A stretch of DNA of 64,000 nucleotides from Roridomyces roridus (lineage: Eukaryota > Basidiomycota > Agaricomycetes > Agaricales > Mycenaceae). The stretch lies in the NCBI GenBank assembly GCA_029378245.1, contig JARKIF010000022.1, positions 186,001 to 250,000 of the forward strand, in the 5' to 3' direction. Shown in pieces: positions 11,405-22,762 of the stretch. Each line of letters opens with the position of its first letter. Position 1 is the stretch's first letter. The position numbers were made by a program, and so were the translations under genes. Under the pieces are notes generated by a model, which worked only from the letters and a program-made list of their open reading frames with translations, was not told where the DNA came from and did not search any database.

Positions 11405-11930
11405 CAAGACTCATCCTTCCAGTATGGATCCAGATCTTGCAGCCATTAGAGACTTTGCGGTGAGCCACCAGGCGCCACCTGGTGGCTCCAACGGCATGCG
11501 GTAACGGGTGGCTACGTCATCTGGTGGCTGACTGGTGGCTGCATTCCTGGATCCCAGTGGCTTGTATCTGAACCTAAATGAGTCTATGTAGATGCCTAAT
11601 GGCCTATCCACCTCGTCGAAGCCTGAAAACCATCGAGAACAGGAATCTGAATTGAAACTTCTCATTATCTCTATGGGTACAGGGAAGATCCTGCATTTTC
11701 CATTTGTTGACGACATCCTGAAGTCAAATTCAGGATTACTGGGTCAAAAGGGCACCCTCGTCGTTGAATACAACCATCCCGATCCAGCCACCAGATATGA
11801 CGTAGCCACTCGGAACCGCATGCCGTTGGAGCCACCCGGGTGGCTCACCGCAAAGTCTCTATTGTGCAACCATCGTCAAAAGCAGTAAGCGCCAAACGAC
11901 ATCCCGGCGCGGCAGATACTTACTTCTCAG
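11405..11930 (+). pseudogene. Fragment of an F-box gene split by a MITE
   Basis: The sequence 11405-11446 matches the start region of the F-box gene at 3342, including about 20 bp upstream of the ATG (CACAAGACTCATCCTTCCAG) and the first codons MDPDLAA. After a 418 bp insertion the match resumes at 11865-11930, corresponding to about 3355-3415 of the F-box gene. Beyond about 11930 similarity is lost. Only the first 20-25 codons are represented, so this is a relic of a duplicated F-box copy and not a gene. Confidence 0.75.
11447..11864. mobile_element. MITE with 80 bp TIRs, probable Mutator-like
   Basis: The terminal inverted repeats span 11447-11530 and 11785-11864 and share GAGACTTTGCGGTGAGCCAC and the inner GTGGCTACGTCAT. 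The flanks TGCAGCCAT (11438-11446) and TGCAACCAT (11865-11873) form a 9 bp target duplication with one mismatch. Removing the element plus one flank copy restores gap-free alignment to the paralogous F-box gene, which supports these borders over a simple TA duplication. Long TIRs with a 9 bp duplication fit Mutator-like MITEs. The 254 bp interior codes for nothing recognisable. GCCACC/GGTGGC motifs repeat within the TIRs. Confidence 0.8.
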
Positions 11931-14265
11931 GAAACATGTGTGCGAATTCACAACAAGGCTAGGCTCGGACCAGCCCTTTCTTGCGGCATGAACCTCTTGG
12001 TACTAGATCCTCCCCCCGCAAAAGTACCAACGAGGGCTGGTTCGAGTCTACAACAAGACCTGCATTTATTTATTTAAATACCGCGGGAACCTCCAAATAC
12101 TACCTTTTGGCGCCAATCTGTTCACCAGACGGGTAAACGGCGCTAAAAAGTTCAACAAAGAGCGCCTATCTGTCAAAAAAAAACCCCGCATTAATATTGC
12201 ACCATCTCACGCCTGACACCTTGGGGCTTATAAAGCTGCGCCTTCGCTCTTGGAAGGCTTCAAGGAACCCAATTATGAACAGCCAGCCCAACTTGATCCT
12301 GGGAATTCAAATGAAACCGGCGAAAGCCAGAATCAGACTGCCACAAACGCAAATGGGACCGGGACCGACGCCGGCTTCAGGCTCCTGGGTCTCATTATAA
12401 GGGGTACACACACAGGCAAAACCCCTTGCACCGAATTCACATAATCCACAGGTGGCAACGGCGGCGCTGGGGGCCGGGGCCCCCGAAGGGGTGGTAAAGG
12501 CGGAGACAGTCAACGGCCAACGATGCCAGAGGGTCTACCATCCACTGTCCAAGTCCATCTGCTCGGTACGTGGGTCGTTCCGTATGGCCGTGATCATCAC
12601 TCTGACGGGCGAGGCGGGTATGTATAGACGGTACGCCCGGTAAAGGCGGGGAGGGCACAGAGGCGAATGGGGAGGATGGGGTCCTGACGGAGCGAAGGTC
12701 CGGAGCCTAGCGCAAATGAACTCGGAAGAGTATGTACATATCCTGCTTTGGAAATGGACCATTTGGTATCGAATTCCGCGCACAGACTTTGACGCCCTAA
12801 AATAGGCAGCTCAGTATTCGAGAGCACAGAATGGAGAAATACATCTGATAGTGAGGGCGTGGCATTCAAATACGTCTCTTCTCCCGTCCTGTTGTTGTAA
12901 AGGAGTGTCCCTGTAAGGGGAACTCCCGTTCCGCACCCTCTCCGGTCCTCCGGTACCTCCGACGCCTCCGATCCGTCGGACCTCGGACCTCACCTCTCCC
13001 CCTCGGTCTCCACTCCCCTTTGCCCTCGCGCCTCTTCCACCGGCCTCGGTCCATCACCCTTCCCCGGATCATCGTTGTTCCGATCACGATGGGATACTGC
13101 ATGCGACATCGCTCGCGCCATATGCATCCATCAAAGATCCGCCTCCCGCCATGTGCTCCCGTTGGATAAGGATCGATCTAGATAAGTATATAGGCCGTAC
13201 CTGGGCAGAGGGTTCCTTAGAGTGATTTCTCTTCGGATCCCCTCTATCCAGGTGCGTTGCAGGATGTATTCGTATTTCTTTTATTCACACTTCGGATCCC
13301 CTCTATCCAGGCTGAGCGCGTATCCTCAGTGTGCAGAGTTGCCCTTACAGTCCCAGTAAATGCATCAAAAGCTCACCAAAAATTCCACGGCTTGTCCCTC
13401 GAAATCCGTGACTCCGGCTCGAACGGCAGTGTAGGTCACAGCTGGTTCAAACTAGGTTGTTTATGTATTAACAGTCTGGCTTCACAGGGGGTGGAAATTT
13501 GGCCTGCGATGCACTTGGATTTCAATGTGAGATGAATAATGAAGTAAGTACTATATGAGACGGTCTTGTTGGCCACCTAGAGGGTTTTGAGTCTTTGGGG
13601 CTCGACTTAGACACTCCACCGGGGAATTGAAGGCCTAGGATGATAGCCTGGCTCCCTACGAGCAGAACGAGCCCCAAATCAGCGGATTCCGTCAACATCT
13701 GGTGACATGGGAAATATTTTGGCGGCACGGGTTCCAAAAATGGCCTGACCGGCTGAGCTGGCCAGGCGTGGGAAAACCCTCGACTCATTGCCGTGGACGT
13801 TCCCCCAGGCAACGCCGTGGCAGCAACTTGTGGTATGGGTACTCAGTGCATGCGGGGCGATCGTATGCACACACTATGCCCCTCTTATATGCCAAAGAGC
13901 CACATATAAACGGTCGAGAGCGTGGGTGGACGGCAGGGGGAGCGGAGGCAGCTCAGGGGGTTTATTCGACGACCAAGTGCGCGGGGAGCGACGCAATATG
14001 GTCAGGGTATAGAGAATGATATATTTAAACCGTAGTGGACATGCTGAGATACGTGGGAGGTGGAATATGGAGGGCCGTAAAAAGCAGCGGTGATGCTGTC
14101 CCGTGGAGGGCTCGCAATGCACAGCGAAAGCAATGAACGGGCATGGTAAGCTCTCCAAATCTAGGATGGAGGTCGTAGGAACACACCTGAATCCCAAAAT
14201 TCCCCACTAATGACCTGAATCTCTCATAAAAATCTCGAAACCTTCATCAGGAAAAAGCCACCTGG
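11931..14265. other. Gene-poor stretch with short repeats
   Basis: No gene could be supported. Two direct copies of a 22 bp sequence beginning CTTCGGATCCCCTCTATCC lie at 13231-13252 and 13290-13311, 59 bp apart. At about 11963-12048 a hairpin pairs GGACCAGCCCT with AGGGCTGGTTC. A copy of the dispersed motif GACTCCGGCTCGAACGGCAG lies near 13410. The interval 12930-13070 is C-rich. The ORFs here are short, lack splice partners and resemble no known family. Confidence 0.4.
13231..13311 (+). repeat. Direct repeat, 22 bp, two copies
   Basis: Copies at 13231-13252 and 13290-13311 are identical. The 37 bp between them shows no clear similarity to the flanks. It may be a remnant of a tandem duplication or of a target-site event. 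Confidence 0.8.
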
Positions 14266-15208
14266 TTAGGTAGCACTCCCGAGTCTCCGGAGGCTCAGTA
14301 GCCCGGTAGTCAAGTACCCCCTTACTGTGTACTACCAAGCTGCCTCCGACTGCTACCAGTGCTACTGAACAGCAGGCTACTGAGGCTACTGTTACTCCAG
14401 TGCAGGGAGGAGCTGACCCTAACAGAATTCACAAGGTTCAAAAGAAACACTGGGTACTGTTGCTATTCTACTGTAGCGACCGTGGGCTCATCGTGGGCTT
14501 GAGTTGGAAATTTAAAGGAATGCAGGCGGCGGGACTCGAACTCAGGACATTTGCAAAAGACAAATTAATATTAAGGAGACAACTAAACAACTACACTAAG
14601 TACACATTGGAGATGGTGTGCATGTCTGTTCCACATCGGGTAACCGCATGCCACTCCATTGTCTCTCCAACCACAATTACCTTTGGAAAATATATCCTAT
14701 AGTGGATTTGAACTGGATGTGGAAGTTGAAAGCACAGGCACAAGATTGAATCAGCCTGAGCTCAAATAGAAGTTGGCCTGTTAGCCAATGTCTTTACTGT
14801 TACTTTAACTTACTTAGGCAAGGTCATTTTTTTTTGTTAGTGAGGGGGGTGTACACATTGAATAATTTGGGCACTCTGTAAGGAGTTTCATCCAGAGGGA
14901 TGAGAAAATGAGGCAAACAAGTGCTATCAGCCAGCCAGCCCAATGCTATAGAAATGCTATTGTTTCTACCAAGTCAACACAGGCAGGCAATCAAGTGCTA
15001 CTGAGACATCAGTGTGAAGCTATCTGGGCTACTGAGTTTGAGGGCGTAGCTATCCAAGCTACTGGGTTAGAGGGTATGGTTACTGAAGCTACCAAGTGCT
15101 ACTGGACTCCCCACTCAGAGCTACCAAGAGCTACTGAGCCGCGCACTCAATGCTACCATGGCTACTGGAGCTATCAGACCTACCTACCGCTTGGTGGGAG
15201 CTACCTAA
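14266..15208. mobile_element. Element with short TIR and GCTAC subterminal repeats
   Basis: The ends are short inverted repeats, TTAGGTAGC at 14266-14274 and GCTACCTAA at 15200-15208. Both end regions (14266-14400 and 14990-15208) carry many copies of GCTACTG, GCTACCA or GTAGC in either orientation, about 20 in all. No transposase is encoded. Short TIRs with dense subterminal motifs are known in CACTA and KDZ-type elements; which of these it is cannot be told. No target-site duplication was found. Confidence 0.6.
14520..14612 (-). ncRNA. Degenerate tRNA-like / SINE-type sequence
   Basis: The minus strand shows a perfect RNA polymerase III A-box match (TAGTGTAGTTG) and, about 45 nt downstream, a B-box-like T-arm, GAGTTCGAGTCCCG. 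The acceptor and anticodon stems do not pair well, so it is not a functional tRNA. Spacing and order fit the tRNA-derived head of a SINE or a tRNA pseudogene. It lies inside the GCTAC-repeat element. Confidence 0.45.
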
Positions 15209-16144
15209 CAAAAGTGTGTTTCCTGATGTTCAGCCAGCGTAAACGGGTCGTGCGCGACAGCCATGTGCAGCGAGGGCTGAGGGCACGGGCAAAATCAGTG
15301 AAACGGCGCTCAGAGAATGCTTGGTATGTGCTTACCACAAGTGCAAAGTCTCAAAGACATGGCCCTCGGGGTGCGCCCGATACAGGCATGGCGAGCAGCC
15401 GTGTTTTGAAGCCAATTTTGGCATTTCACAGGGGAAGTTGGCCGTAGTGCGTCACGTAGGGCGATGGGAAGCGTCCAGTACAACGGTGAGTGGTAGCCTG
15501 GGATCCTACGAGCATAACGAGTATGAAAACACAAGAAACGGCGGCGTGGTCGTGGAGGGAGAGGCGATTGACTGCCAGCGATCCCACGTCAAAATAAGAA
15601 ACCACGTGTTTCGGACATCCGCCCCGGTTGTTGGCAGGCACAACATCACGTCAACTCCACCAATCAGGCCCAATTTCGGTTTGCGACGAGCCATGGATAT
15701 CCCTTCCAACATGCGACTACGAGTAGGCAAGAATATTCAACCTACAGGCTTGTACGGAGCAAGTGGCCAGGTGGCCTGTGCGGCCAGGTGGGGGGTCCCA
15801 TATAGTACATGTTACGAGTGAGTCGGAGTCAAGGATTCGTCGGTCAAATCCGAATCAATTTTAAACCTTGAAGAGAGGGGAAAACACACTCTGTGTTCCT
15901 GCTTCTCATCTGAGAGACTTTGGATTGACCCAGACATGGCGGGGAAAAGCCAGCGTCAGACAAAGGAAAATCAGCTTCTTTTGAGGGAAGCTTATTTTTG
16001 GGTTCGCTGGCTTTTGCCCCCAGTGAGACTGCTGTAACATTTTCCGAAAGGCAGCGAACCTTGACAGCAGTGCGCCTGGATTTCAACGTTCGCAAAAATG
16101 AATTACACAATCGGCTTCCTCTATAGTATTTTCCCCGAGCCCGC
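15209..16144 (+). other. Possible relic of a zinc-cluster gene
   Basis: No intact gene. Around 15310-15412 one frame reads CAYHKCKVSKTWPSGCARYR, followed by HGEQPCF, after a strongly basic stretch in a neighbouring frame (KRRSENA). This resembles a decayed Cys-rich fungal zinc cluster (C-x2-C spacing partly lost). Frames shift and no start or stop fits. The assignment is weak. The rest of the interval shows nothing. Confidence 0.2.
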
Positions 16145-17606
16145 CTAATACGCCAACTCCGCAAACCCAACAGCCTCCTTTCCCAAATCAAACACAGTAT
16201 ATACATTCTCCATGAACACAGCTCCCAGAAGCCACACATCACCCCCGAGCCCACTTTCCAACCCGCCAAGTGCGCCGACACAGTCGGACGAGCCAACCGC
16301 CGCCTGACCGAGGTTGAGAATTTTGGCAGAGATATTCCAGGACCTGCCACCCCAACTGAACGCAATCTTTGGCGGGTCGGCGCAGGGGAAAGAGTAAAAG
16401 CCTGTCATAAAGTTGCGGATAATGAGAATCCTTGCCAACCAAGGAGAAAATATGCAGCGTACCCGCGTCATACATCTTCGATCCAGGGACCTGGGCGTAC
16501 AACTTGTCAACATCAGCCTGGGGGCCGTAGATGAATGGAGCCCCCGAGTCAATAATCGTGTCCAAGCCAGAAAGAGCAGTCACGCCACCAACTGTAACCT
16601 TCGCACCCGTGGTCTGCCAAAGTCCCGCACTTGAATTGACGCCATTATACTCAATACGACCACTATACTTCCTGTGGTCAACACCACCGAGGTAGAGCTC
16701 CGAGGCGTTATTCGCGATGTAAAAGGCGAATTTATTTTCCTCGGTGGAGCCCTGTTTGTTGGCCGTGACGAAGAAGGGATTATGATGCAGGTTGGATGCG
16801 GCGGGGAACGCGAGGCCGAGGATGCCGTCGAAGGGGACGTAGTAGAAGTATGAATCGAGCGTCGTCACTGGACTAAAGTACTGGTTTTTGGCGGTGATGC
16901 CAGCCACGGTGACTGAATCAAGTTCAACATAATACCAGTGGGCCGATGATACATACAATGCGCACCTTTGTCAGTGTAGACGGGCCCGCTGCTCGGCCCA
17001 TAGCCGTATTCAATAGAGAACGTGCCGCTCTTCTTGGACGAGGTGGAGGAGGCCGACGCGGTGTACTTGGATTTGTGCTCGCAGGGCGAGCTAGTGCAGC
17101 CCGATGACGCAACCCACAGGTCAGCAGCTCCAGCTGAAAGCCAACATTCAATACAAAGGCAAGACTGGGAGCGTAATACGCACTGTCAAAGTCGATGATA
17201 AACTTTTGAGCCGGTGTGCCGATGGAGATTGTGCCGACTTGCTCGTCCGTCTCAACCTGGCGCTTCCCCACGCGATGTGACAGGCGAGCTTCCACGTCGG
17301 CGGGCAGAGAGGCTAGATGTTTGATGACCACGCCCTGATACAATAAATTCGAATTGTCGCATAGACAAGAAGTCAGAGACATACAGAACGGAACGCCTCA
17401 GCACCCTTGTTCTTCCGGAGGTTGATAAGATTCTGCCGGTGCTTGTTGATGGTAGCGACGTTGGCCGCGATGGCCTTGTCGTGGTCGAAGACGCCGTCGG
17501 CGGTAGTGAAAGCGCTCCGCTTGCGCAGAGGAATCACCGTCCCCGTCACAGACTGGGTCGTCGGTGCGGGCGTTGCGACGGTCGAGACAGCGAGCGTCAC
17601 TGAACA
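16145..17606 (-). CDS. Secreted aspartic protease, peptidase family A1 (polyporopepsin-like)
   Basis: Exons after the first are 17184-17334, 16966-17133, 16463-16912 and 16145-16401; exon 1 runs from about 17606 to 17385. Intron phases all agree. The encoded order is the end of a signal peptide (VTLAVSTVATPAP), a propeptide (VIPLRKRS ... INKHRQNLINLRKNKG), and the mature enzyme. The first catalytic motif, IIDFDTGAADLWV, is created by splicing at 17184/17133. The flap region reads SGTFSIEYGYG, DGILGLAF follows, and the second catalytic motif is TIIDSGAPFIYG. The C-terminus is VFMENVYTVFDLGKEAVGFAELAY. Such enzymes digest proteins outside the cell at acid pH. The start is unresolved: the only nearby ATG (17607) is out of frame with the signal sequence, and a TTCAG acceptor there suggests an upstream exon that I could not place. 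A C-terminal copy lies at 19345. Confidence 0.85.
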
Positions 17607-18475
17607 TTGAGGAAGGATTAAGTGAGGCGAGTGAGGCTGGGTGTCGAGGGACAAGGTGCCGCCCTTTAAACCCTTCGAAAGAAACTCAATAATTGAAGAC
17701 AACTACGTACTTGAAAGGGTAATCCGGGTTCCGAGGGACGACGCAGACCGATAGACGGGCGCGATCGGCGGCTATACCATACAGATGGCGCGTGGAACCA
17801 AAGAGGAAGACCGAGAACCAGGCATGCAAGACGGAAATTTTCGAAGCATGGAGTTCACATCTATGACCCGGCGCTCGCTGTTGCAGCACGAAAGAAGAAT
17901 CAATGCCGCCAAGTCAATCCCTGCCCTTAGCTGCCGTGCTTCTTTTGCCGCCTCGACTGCGCTATGGCTGCTGCTCGACGGATTTTACTCGGCTCGATGA
18001 GGGATTAGTGTTGCTGCGAACTACGGCGATACTCCTTGCCGGAGCGCGTGGCTCAGCGAATGAAATAGGCATGCGTCCGACTCTAGCAGTTCCTCATAAC
18101 TCACATCGGTCCTACCATGTCGCCGTTGGACGCTAGATGCGTCGCTCTTCGCGGGACCGGAGCGTTTGTGCGGCCGATGACGGCTCACGGGAGAATCAAA
18201 GCCACGGCCGCAATTGTGGTTGATGCGAGAAAAATGAGTAGACGTGGATCACGAGACTGACCTCTGCGTCTCTTTCACCAGAGGGCGAAGCCAGGGACGT
18301 TTTGCAATGGTCCAAGGGTAGGAGTGATTTCACAAGTGTTGACCAGTCTGGCTTCACGAGTATGTAATGTACCTCGAAGTTTGTCGTCCCAGACTAAGTA
18401 TTGAGTTCAAAATTTTCGGGAGACAGCGGAGCTTGACATAAATTCAAACATAAAATGAATTCCTCCACTACAGTA
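17607..18475. other. Upstream region of the protease gene
   Basis: It probably holds the first exon and promoter of the aspartic protease. A TTTAAA box lies near 17676 on the minus strand. No frame for a signal peptide could be joined with confidence. The rest shows nothing. Confidence 0.35.
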
Positions 18476-19324
18476 CAGTCATTCCACGGTCCTTGCATCG
18501 GCAAAAATGTTTATGCCATTTTCCATCAAAATTCGACTTTGATGGCTGTTTTGGCATACCTGGGGGACACGGATGAGTACAAAGACCCCTCAACAATAAA
18601 AAGAATCTCAGAAATCCATCAGGTTTTGCATGTATGAGCGCAATCGGCGCGGGGTGCATTTTGGCACTTTATTGGTCCTTGCATTTTTCAACTCAGGAAA
18701 GGAATTTGTGAAAAATTTGAATCTTTTGAGTGATTTTCAGTGTAATAGGGACTACCTCTGACCTGAGGTTACAATGTTAAAGACTACCTTCCCATGGTTC
18801 CTCCTCCAAATTGCAATCTTTTGCATTCTTACCGAGTCCCCAAAACTTCACAACAAGACCTGTCCTCAGAGCTGTCTTGCCCACCATGCCACCCAAAACT
18901 ACCTATTTCATGACTTTACTTCCCAAACAGGTGTTTCCCACGGGTTTGGTCCAAGAAACATCAATCAAATGCCGACATCATGTCAAAAGCCATGAATGTT
19001 TGGTCCTGTTCAACAGGAAGGACTGGTCCTTTCCTCCCAAATTTTTTGTGTCATAGAAAGGACACTCTTAGGACTATCCCAGTAGCATTGATTCATCAAA
19101 ATACCCTTCATCCCATGTCATAGTTGTTTACAAGCTGATTTTCCACATAGTCCCCCATTTGCTGAATTCTGAGGGGATATACTGTTCAAAATAGAACATA
19201 GGGAGGTAGATTAGAGTCTGTTGAATAGGTCTACAAAAAATCTGGTTCAAAAAAGTGCGGTTTTGGGCTATATAAAACGGATCATGCAAGGACCGATGAA
19301 AATGCATCGACCGTGGAATGACTG
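18476..19324. mobile_element. pogo/Tc1-like non-autonomous element, 849 bp
   Basis: Terminal inverted repeats CAGTCATTCCACGGTC (18476 onward and ending at 19324) are flanked by TA on both sides (18474-18475, 19325-19326). This is the border type of the Tc1/mariner-pogo group. Subterminal copies of GGTCCTTGCAT appear at both ends. The interior has no transposase. The right border touches a truncated aspartic protease copy 20 bp before its stop codon. Confidence 0.75.
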
Positions 19325-19344
19325 TAGTAGTTTCCCGAATCAGC

Positions 19345-19713
19345 CTACGCCAACTCTGCAAACCCAACAGTCTCCTTGCCCAAATCAAACACAGTATACA
19401 TATTCTTCATAAACACATCTCCAAGAAGCCACACACTATCCCCAAGCCCACTGTCCAACCCGCCAACTGCGCCAACACAGTCGGAAGATCCAGTGTCCGT
19501 CCGACCGAGGTTGAAATTTTCGGCAGAGATGTGCCAGGACCTGCCAGAGGCTGCCACCCCAACTGAACGCAATCTTCGGCGGTTCGGCACAAGGGAAGTA
19601 GTAGAAGCCTGCAATGTCCTGATCAATTGGCATCCTAACCGAGGTGAAAATATGTGAACTGACCCTGCAAAGAGTCAAACACCTTTGATCCGGGAACCTT
19701 GGCACATACATGG
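19345..19713 (-). pseudogene. 3' fragment of an aspartic protease gene
   Basis: This matches the last exon of the protease at 16145-16401 (KIAFSWGG ... VFMKNMYTVFDLGKETVGFA), its preceding intron and the end of exon 4 (VPGSK). Protein similarity is high, but the frame is broken by a 10 bp insertion near 19538-19550, where CTGCC is duplicated. The catalytic domain halves are absent. Similarity starts right at the TA border of the pogo-like element on the right-hand end of that element. Confidence 0.85.
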
Positions 19714-20912
19714 AACGAGTGTGCGCTTTGTCCCCATGTCCCTCCCACGCTGCTTCTTCTTCATGCCTTAAAAACACGCCTCAATCGGTTAACTTGGCCA
19801 TGCCCATGGTCTTTCTCCTCGGTCTTGCATTCACCGTGTAGTTTGTTGCTTTCAGCGTCGCCAGCTTACCGGCGACGCTATTTTGCCAAACTCCTGACGG
19901 ATCTCCGCTCAAAAATCTGGCCGTCAGGGCCTCCTCGGAGCTTGTCGTCGCATCTAGCCAGTCCGGCACGCTCTCCACTTTCGATCCCACCGTGGACAAC
20001 ACGACCTTGAACGGGGTAATCCACTTCCCTGATGAAGACGGTCTCCTTGGAAGTTGGTATAACCGAGAACCACCCAGACATCTTCGCTGTCGTCGCCTGT
20101 AAATTCAACTTGACCGGAGGGACAAGGGCGGTGCAGTTGGTTTCTGTGGATACCGGCGCTCGGGGTGCATGAAATATGAATATGTGGAGTAGCCCATAAT
20201 ACAGCCAATCAACACACGTCGAAACCGGGAGCCCGTGTAACGTGTTTGAATACTTGGCACACGGGGAAACATATCTGGTACTGATACGCTCCATCCAAGT
20301 CGTTCTTCGATTCATCGCCTAGTGCGCGTTGCCGCGGTTCGGCTGCACGGCTGCCACCGCTGTGTCTGCACCTTCATGAAGAAGCGTCGAAAAGAAATGC
20401 AACCCGCACCCGCTATTGAATGCGTCTCAAATATACTTCTACCTCAGTGCGGCAGATGTGGAAACTTGAGCAGGTGGACTCCACAAATCCGGCATGATCG
20501 GTGTGATTTGAATCGGTGACAGCAGCTGATGCCGTATTGATTCTACTGTCCTTCATTGCTCGTTGCCTTTGGCATTGCGTTGAGACACCGCGGTGTCGGG
20601 GACGAGGATATTCTATCTGGTTGGATTACACCAGGACCCGGCGGGTCGAGATTTGAAATACATGATTGCAGACCCGCCTTCCAATGCATTGGACGGGGAC
20701 AAATCACACACAGCCAGCGAAGGAAGCATTCAAGTTGCGCCGCATACCCTGCGCGAACATGGTGATAAATTCAGCCGACATCCCGAGTTCGAGGGTACTC
20801 ACAGTCTCCAAATTAGATGAACAGGAGATTTCAGACCCCCAACGGGAACATTTCAACATTCACCCGGTGTAAGGATTATGTGTGCTTCCCGCAAACACCG
20901 CCAAAGGGGCAT
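19714..20912. other. Unresolved coding-like remnants, no gene called
   Basis: On the minus strand, 19781-20110 holds protein-like segments in two frames (SGWFSVIPTSKETVFIREVD and VPDWLDATTSSEEALTARF). They would need a frame change near 20000 and match no family I know. This could be a decayed gene. The rest is unremarkable. Confidence 0.25.
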
Positions 20913-22188
20913 GGTGAATTTACCGCCGGTACCGCCGATACCGCCATTACCGCAATCACTCGGCGGTAAAGTTACCGTGTGACAGCGGCACTGTGACACC
21001 CAGTGCCGCCGAGTGCCGCCAGCTACCGCTGCCCATATTAGCGGTGAATTTTGAACTGCAAAATCTGATGCTGTAATGACGGGGAGTTGGACCTCCGGTG
21101 ACCGTTTTATTGGAACTGAGATGTGTCGAGAGATACATCAATTTTAAGCCAAGATGGGAAATCAGGAGATTGTCCGCCTCGGCGAGTGTTGGGCGACATC
21201 GACGGCACAACTTAGGTTGAGAGAGGACCGCGCCATTGGAATAGTTGATTCAAGTCCCGCGGCAGCGCCACTTATGCGAAACAAGTTGAAAGTTGAAATT
21301 TCAATTGGATCAAAATCCAGCAGCTCATGGCGTGAACTGTAATCCATGTCGGCCTCAGGGTCATCCCTTATTTCTTCGGCGGCTTGTCACTTTATGCTCC
21401 GTGATGGCCTCAGATTTGTCAGCATCTTCGAGCTCGTCTGAAGATTTTGTACAATCTCAGTGTACGATGAGCTAAAAAAATTGCTACTCACCTCAAAACT
21501 GCGAAGGAGTTGGACGCTAAAGTAGCCACTATAAACAAGACCTGTCTAATTTCGACGCCGAGTCGATGGAAGCGAGAATTCCAGCAACCGATGATCCCGA
21601 GGCGGCGCCGTTGAGTTCTTCGTCCCCCATTACAGGATTTGGTGCAGTCTGTCTTCCAAGGCGCCATAGACGGCCGGCGTACGTTCGAAAGAAGAAGCAG
21701 GGAGCACAGAGGATAAATCAGTGTAGACGAGTATGGGAACCAGATGGTCGTGGAAGACAAGATGCATTACGTGGGAATGATGTGGCGTCTTCAACAAAAC
21801 AGCCAGGTGCTGCCGCCATGTGCCCTCATGTGCCGCCAATGTACCGCCGAGCAGTCACACTGCCGCCTGTCACGCATTTCTTGGTACCGCCGTGTGCCGC
21901 CAGCTGCCGCCAGTGGTACCGCCGAGAGGTCACTTTACCGCCGAGTTACCGCTATGATTACCGCCGAGTGACGCCCATCACTTGGGTAGTTTACCGCCGA
22001 GTACCTCAACTTTGACACAATTTCAAGTCATTTGAGTTGGATATAGCTTAGATTCACTCATCTTATAACATACATGCTGTCTACACATGTTTCCAACCGC
22101 ACTGAAGCACGTTGGACCCGGGCGAAGCGCCGGCGGCAGGCAGAGTACCGCCGAGTACCGCCACTGCGGCAGCTGCGGTAAATTCTCC
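20913..22188. mobile_element. Element with ACCGCC subterminal repeats, 1.28 kb
   Basis: The ends are inverted repeats: GGTGAATTTACCGC at 20913 and its near-complement ending at 22188. Both flanks carry arrays of TACCGCC(GAGT) and its complement: at 20921-21030 on the left and about 21815-22180 on the right, more than 15 copies in all. The middle has only short ORFs and no transposase. The architecture copies that of the element at 14266-15208 with another motif. Family assignment (CACTA or KDZ type) is open, and no target duplication was seen. Confidence 0.65.
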
Positions 22189-22253
22189 GGGCCCGCCGGG
22201 AATTACTGGAGACGGAGTTGAGAATTCAGGAATAAAACAGCGCTCAGAAAATG

Positions 22254-22260
22254 TATAAAT
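22254..22260 (+). promoter_or_regulatory. TATA box of secreted protein gene
   Basis: TATAAAT lies 119 bp upstream of the ATG at 22379. A likely 5' UTR intron fills part of the gap (donor GTTCGC near 22309, branch-like CTAAC, acceptor GCTAG near 22359), which would explain the long distance. Confidence 0.55.
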
Positions 22261-22378
22261 GCCAGACTTGGAGCGGCTGTCTCTTCAGTTCCTCATCTCT
22301 GCACTCAGGTTCGCTTCCCTCTATGACTATCTCGCCTGCTTTCTTCTACTAACGCTAGGCCAGAAACTATCTCCAACA

Positions 22379-22762
22379 ATGCAATTCAACATCGCTCTCA
22401 TCGCCAGCGCCGTCCTCATGGCTGCATCCCCCGTCCTCGGTGCAGACTTCACCTGGTTTTCAGGGGCAAATTGTGCCGGTGGAGTCGTTGCAAGCAGCCC
22501 CGGAGTGACTCCCGGAGAATGTGTCTTCCTCACCAACGGCGGTTCCGCCAAGTCCATCAGCTACTCCGGCGTCCCGAACCAGGCCAACTTTTTCGAGTCG
22601 GGGGGTCTGCATGATCGGTGCACAAACGGCCCAACCATCGTTACTGGTGGCGGGTCTGGATGTGCTACTGCACCTGATGGGTGAGTCCAGAAATAATTAC
22701 ATCAGGGCAAGATTTGCTGATCATCTGGCAGCTTCAACCTCGAGAGCTTCAACTTCTCATAA
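22379..22762 (+). CDS. Small secreted protein (110 aa)
   Basis: Exon 1 is 22379-22680 and exon 2 is 22732-22762, with a 51 nt GTGAGT-CAG intron. The protein starts with a clear signal peptide (MQFNIALIASAVLMAASPVLG) cleaved near residue 21. The mature part of about 89 aa is rich in Gly, Ser and Asn with four Cys (ANCAGG, GECVF, DRCTN, SGCAT), enough for two disulfides. It ends FNLESFNFS. No enzyme motif was found. It belongs to the small secreted proteins abundant in mushrooms. Its function is unknown. The gene at 54564-55026 has a similar size and design but no clear sequence match. Confidence 0.8.

Noticed and set aside
2551..18271. Shared 17 bp string ACTGACCTCTGCGTCTC at 2551 and about 18255
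   Set aside because: One chance match of this length is not surprising in 64 kb, and the flanks are unrelated.
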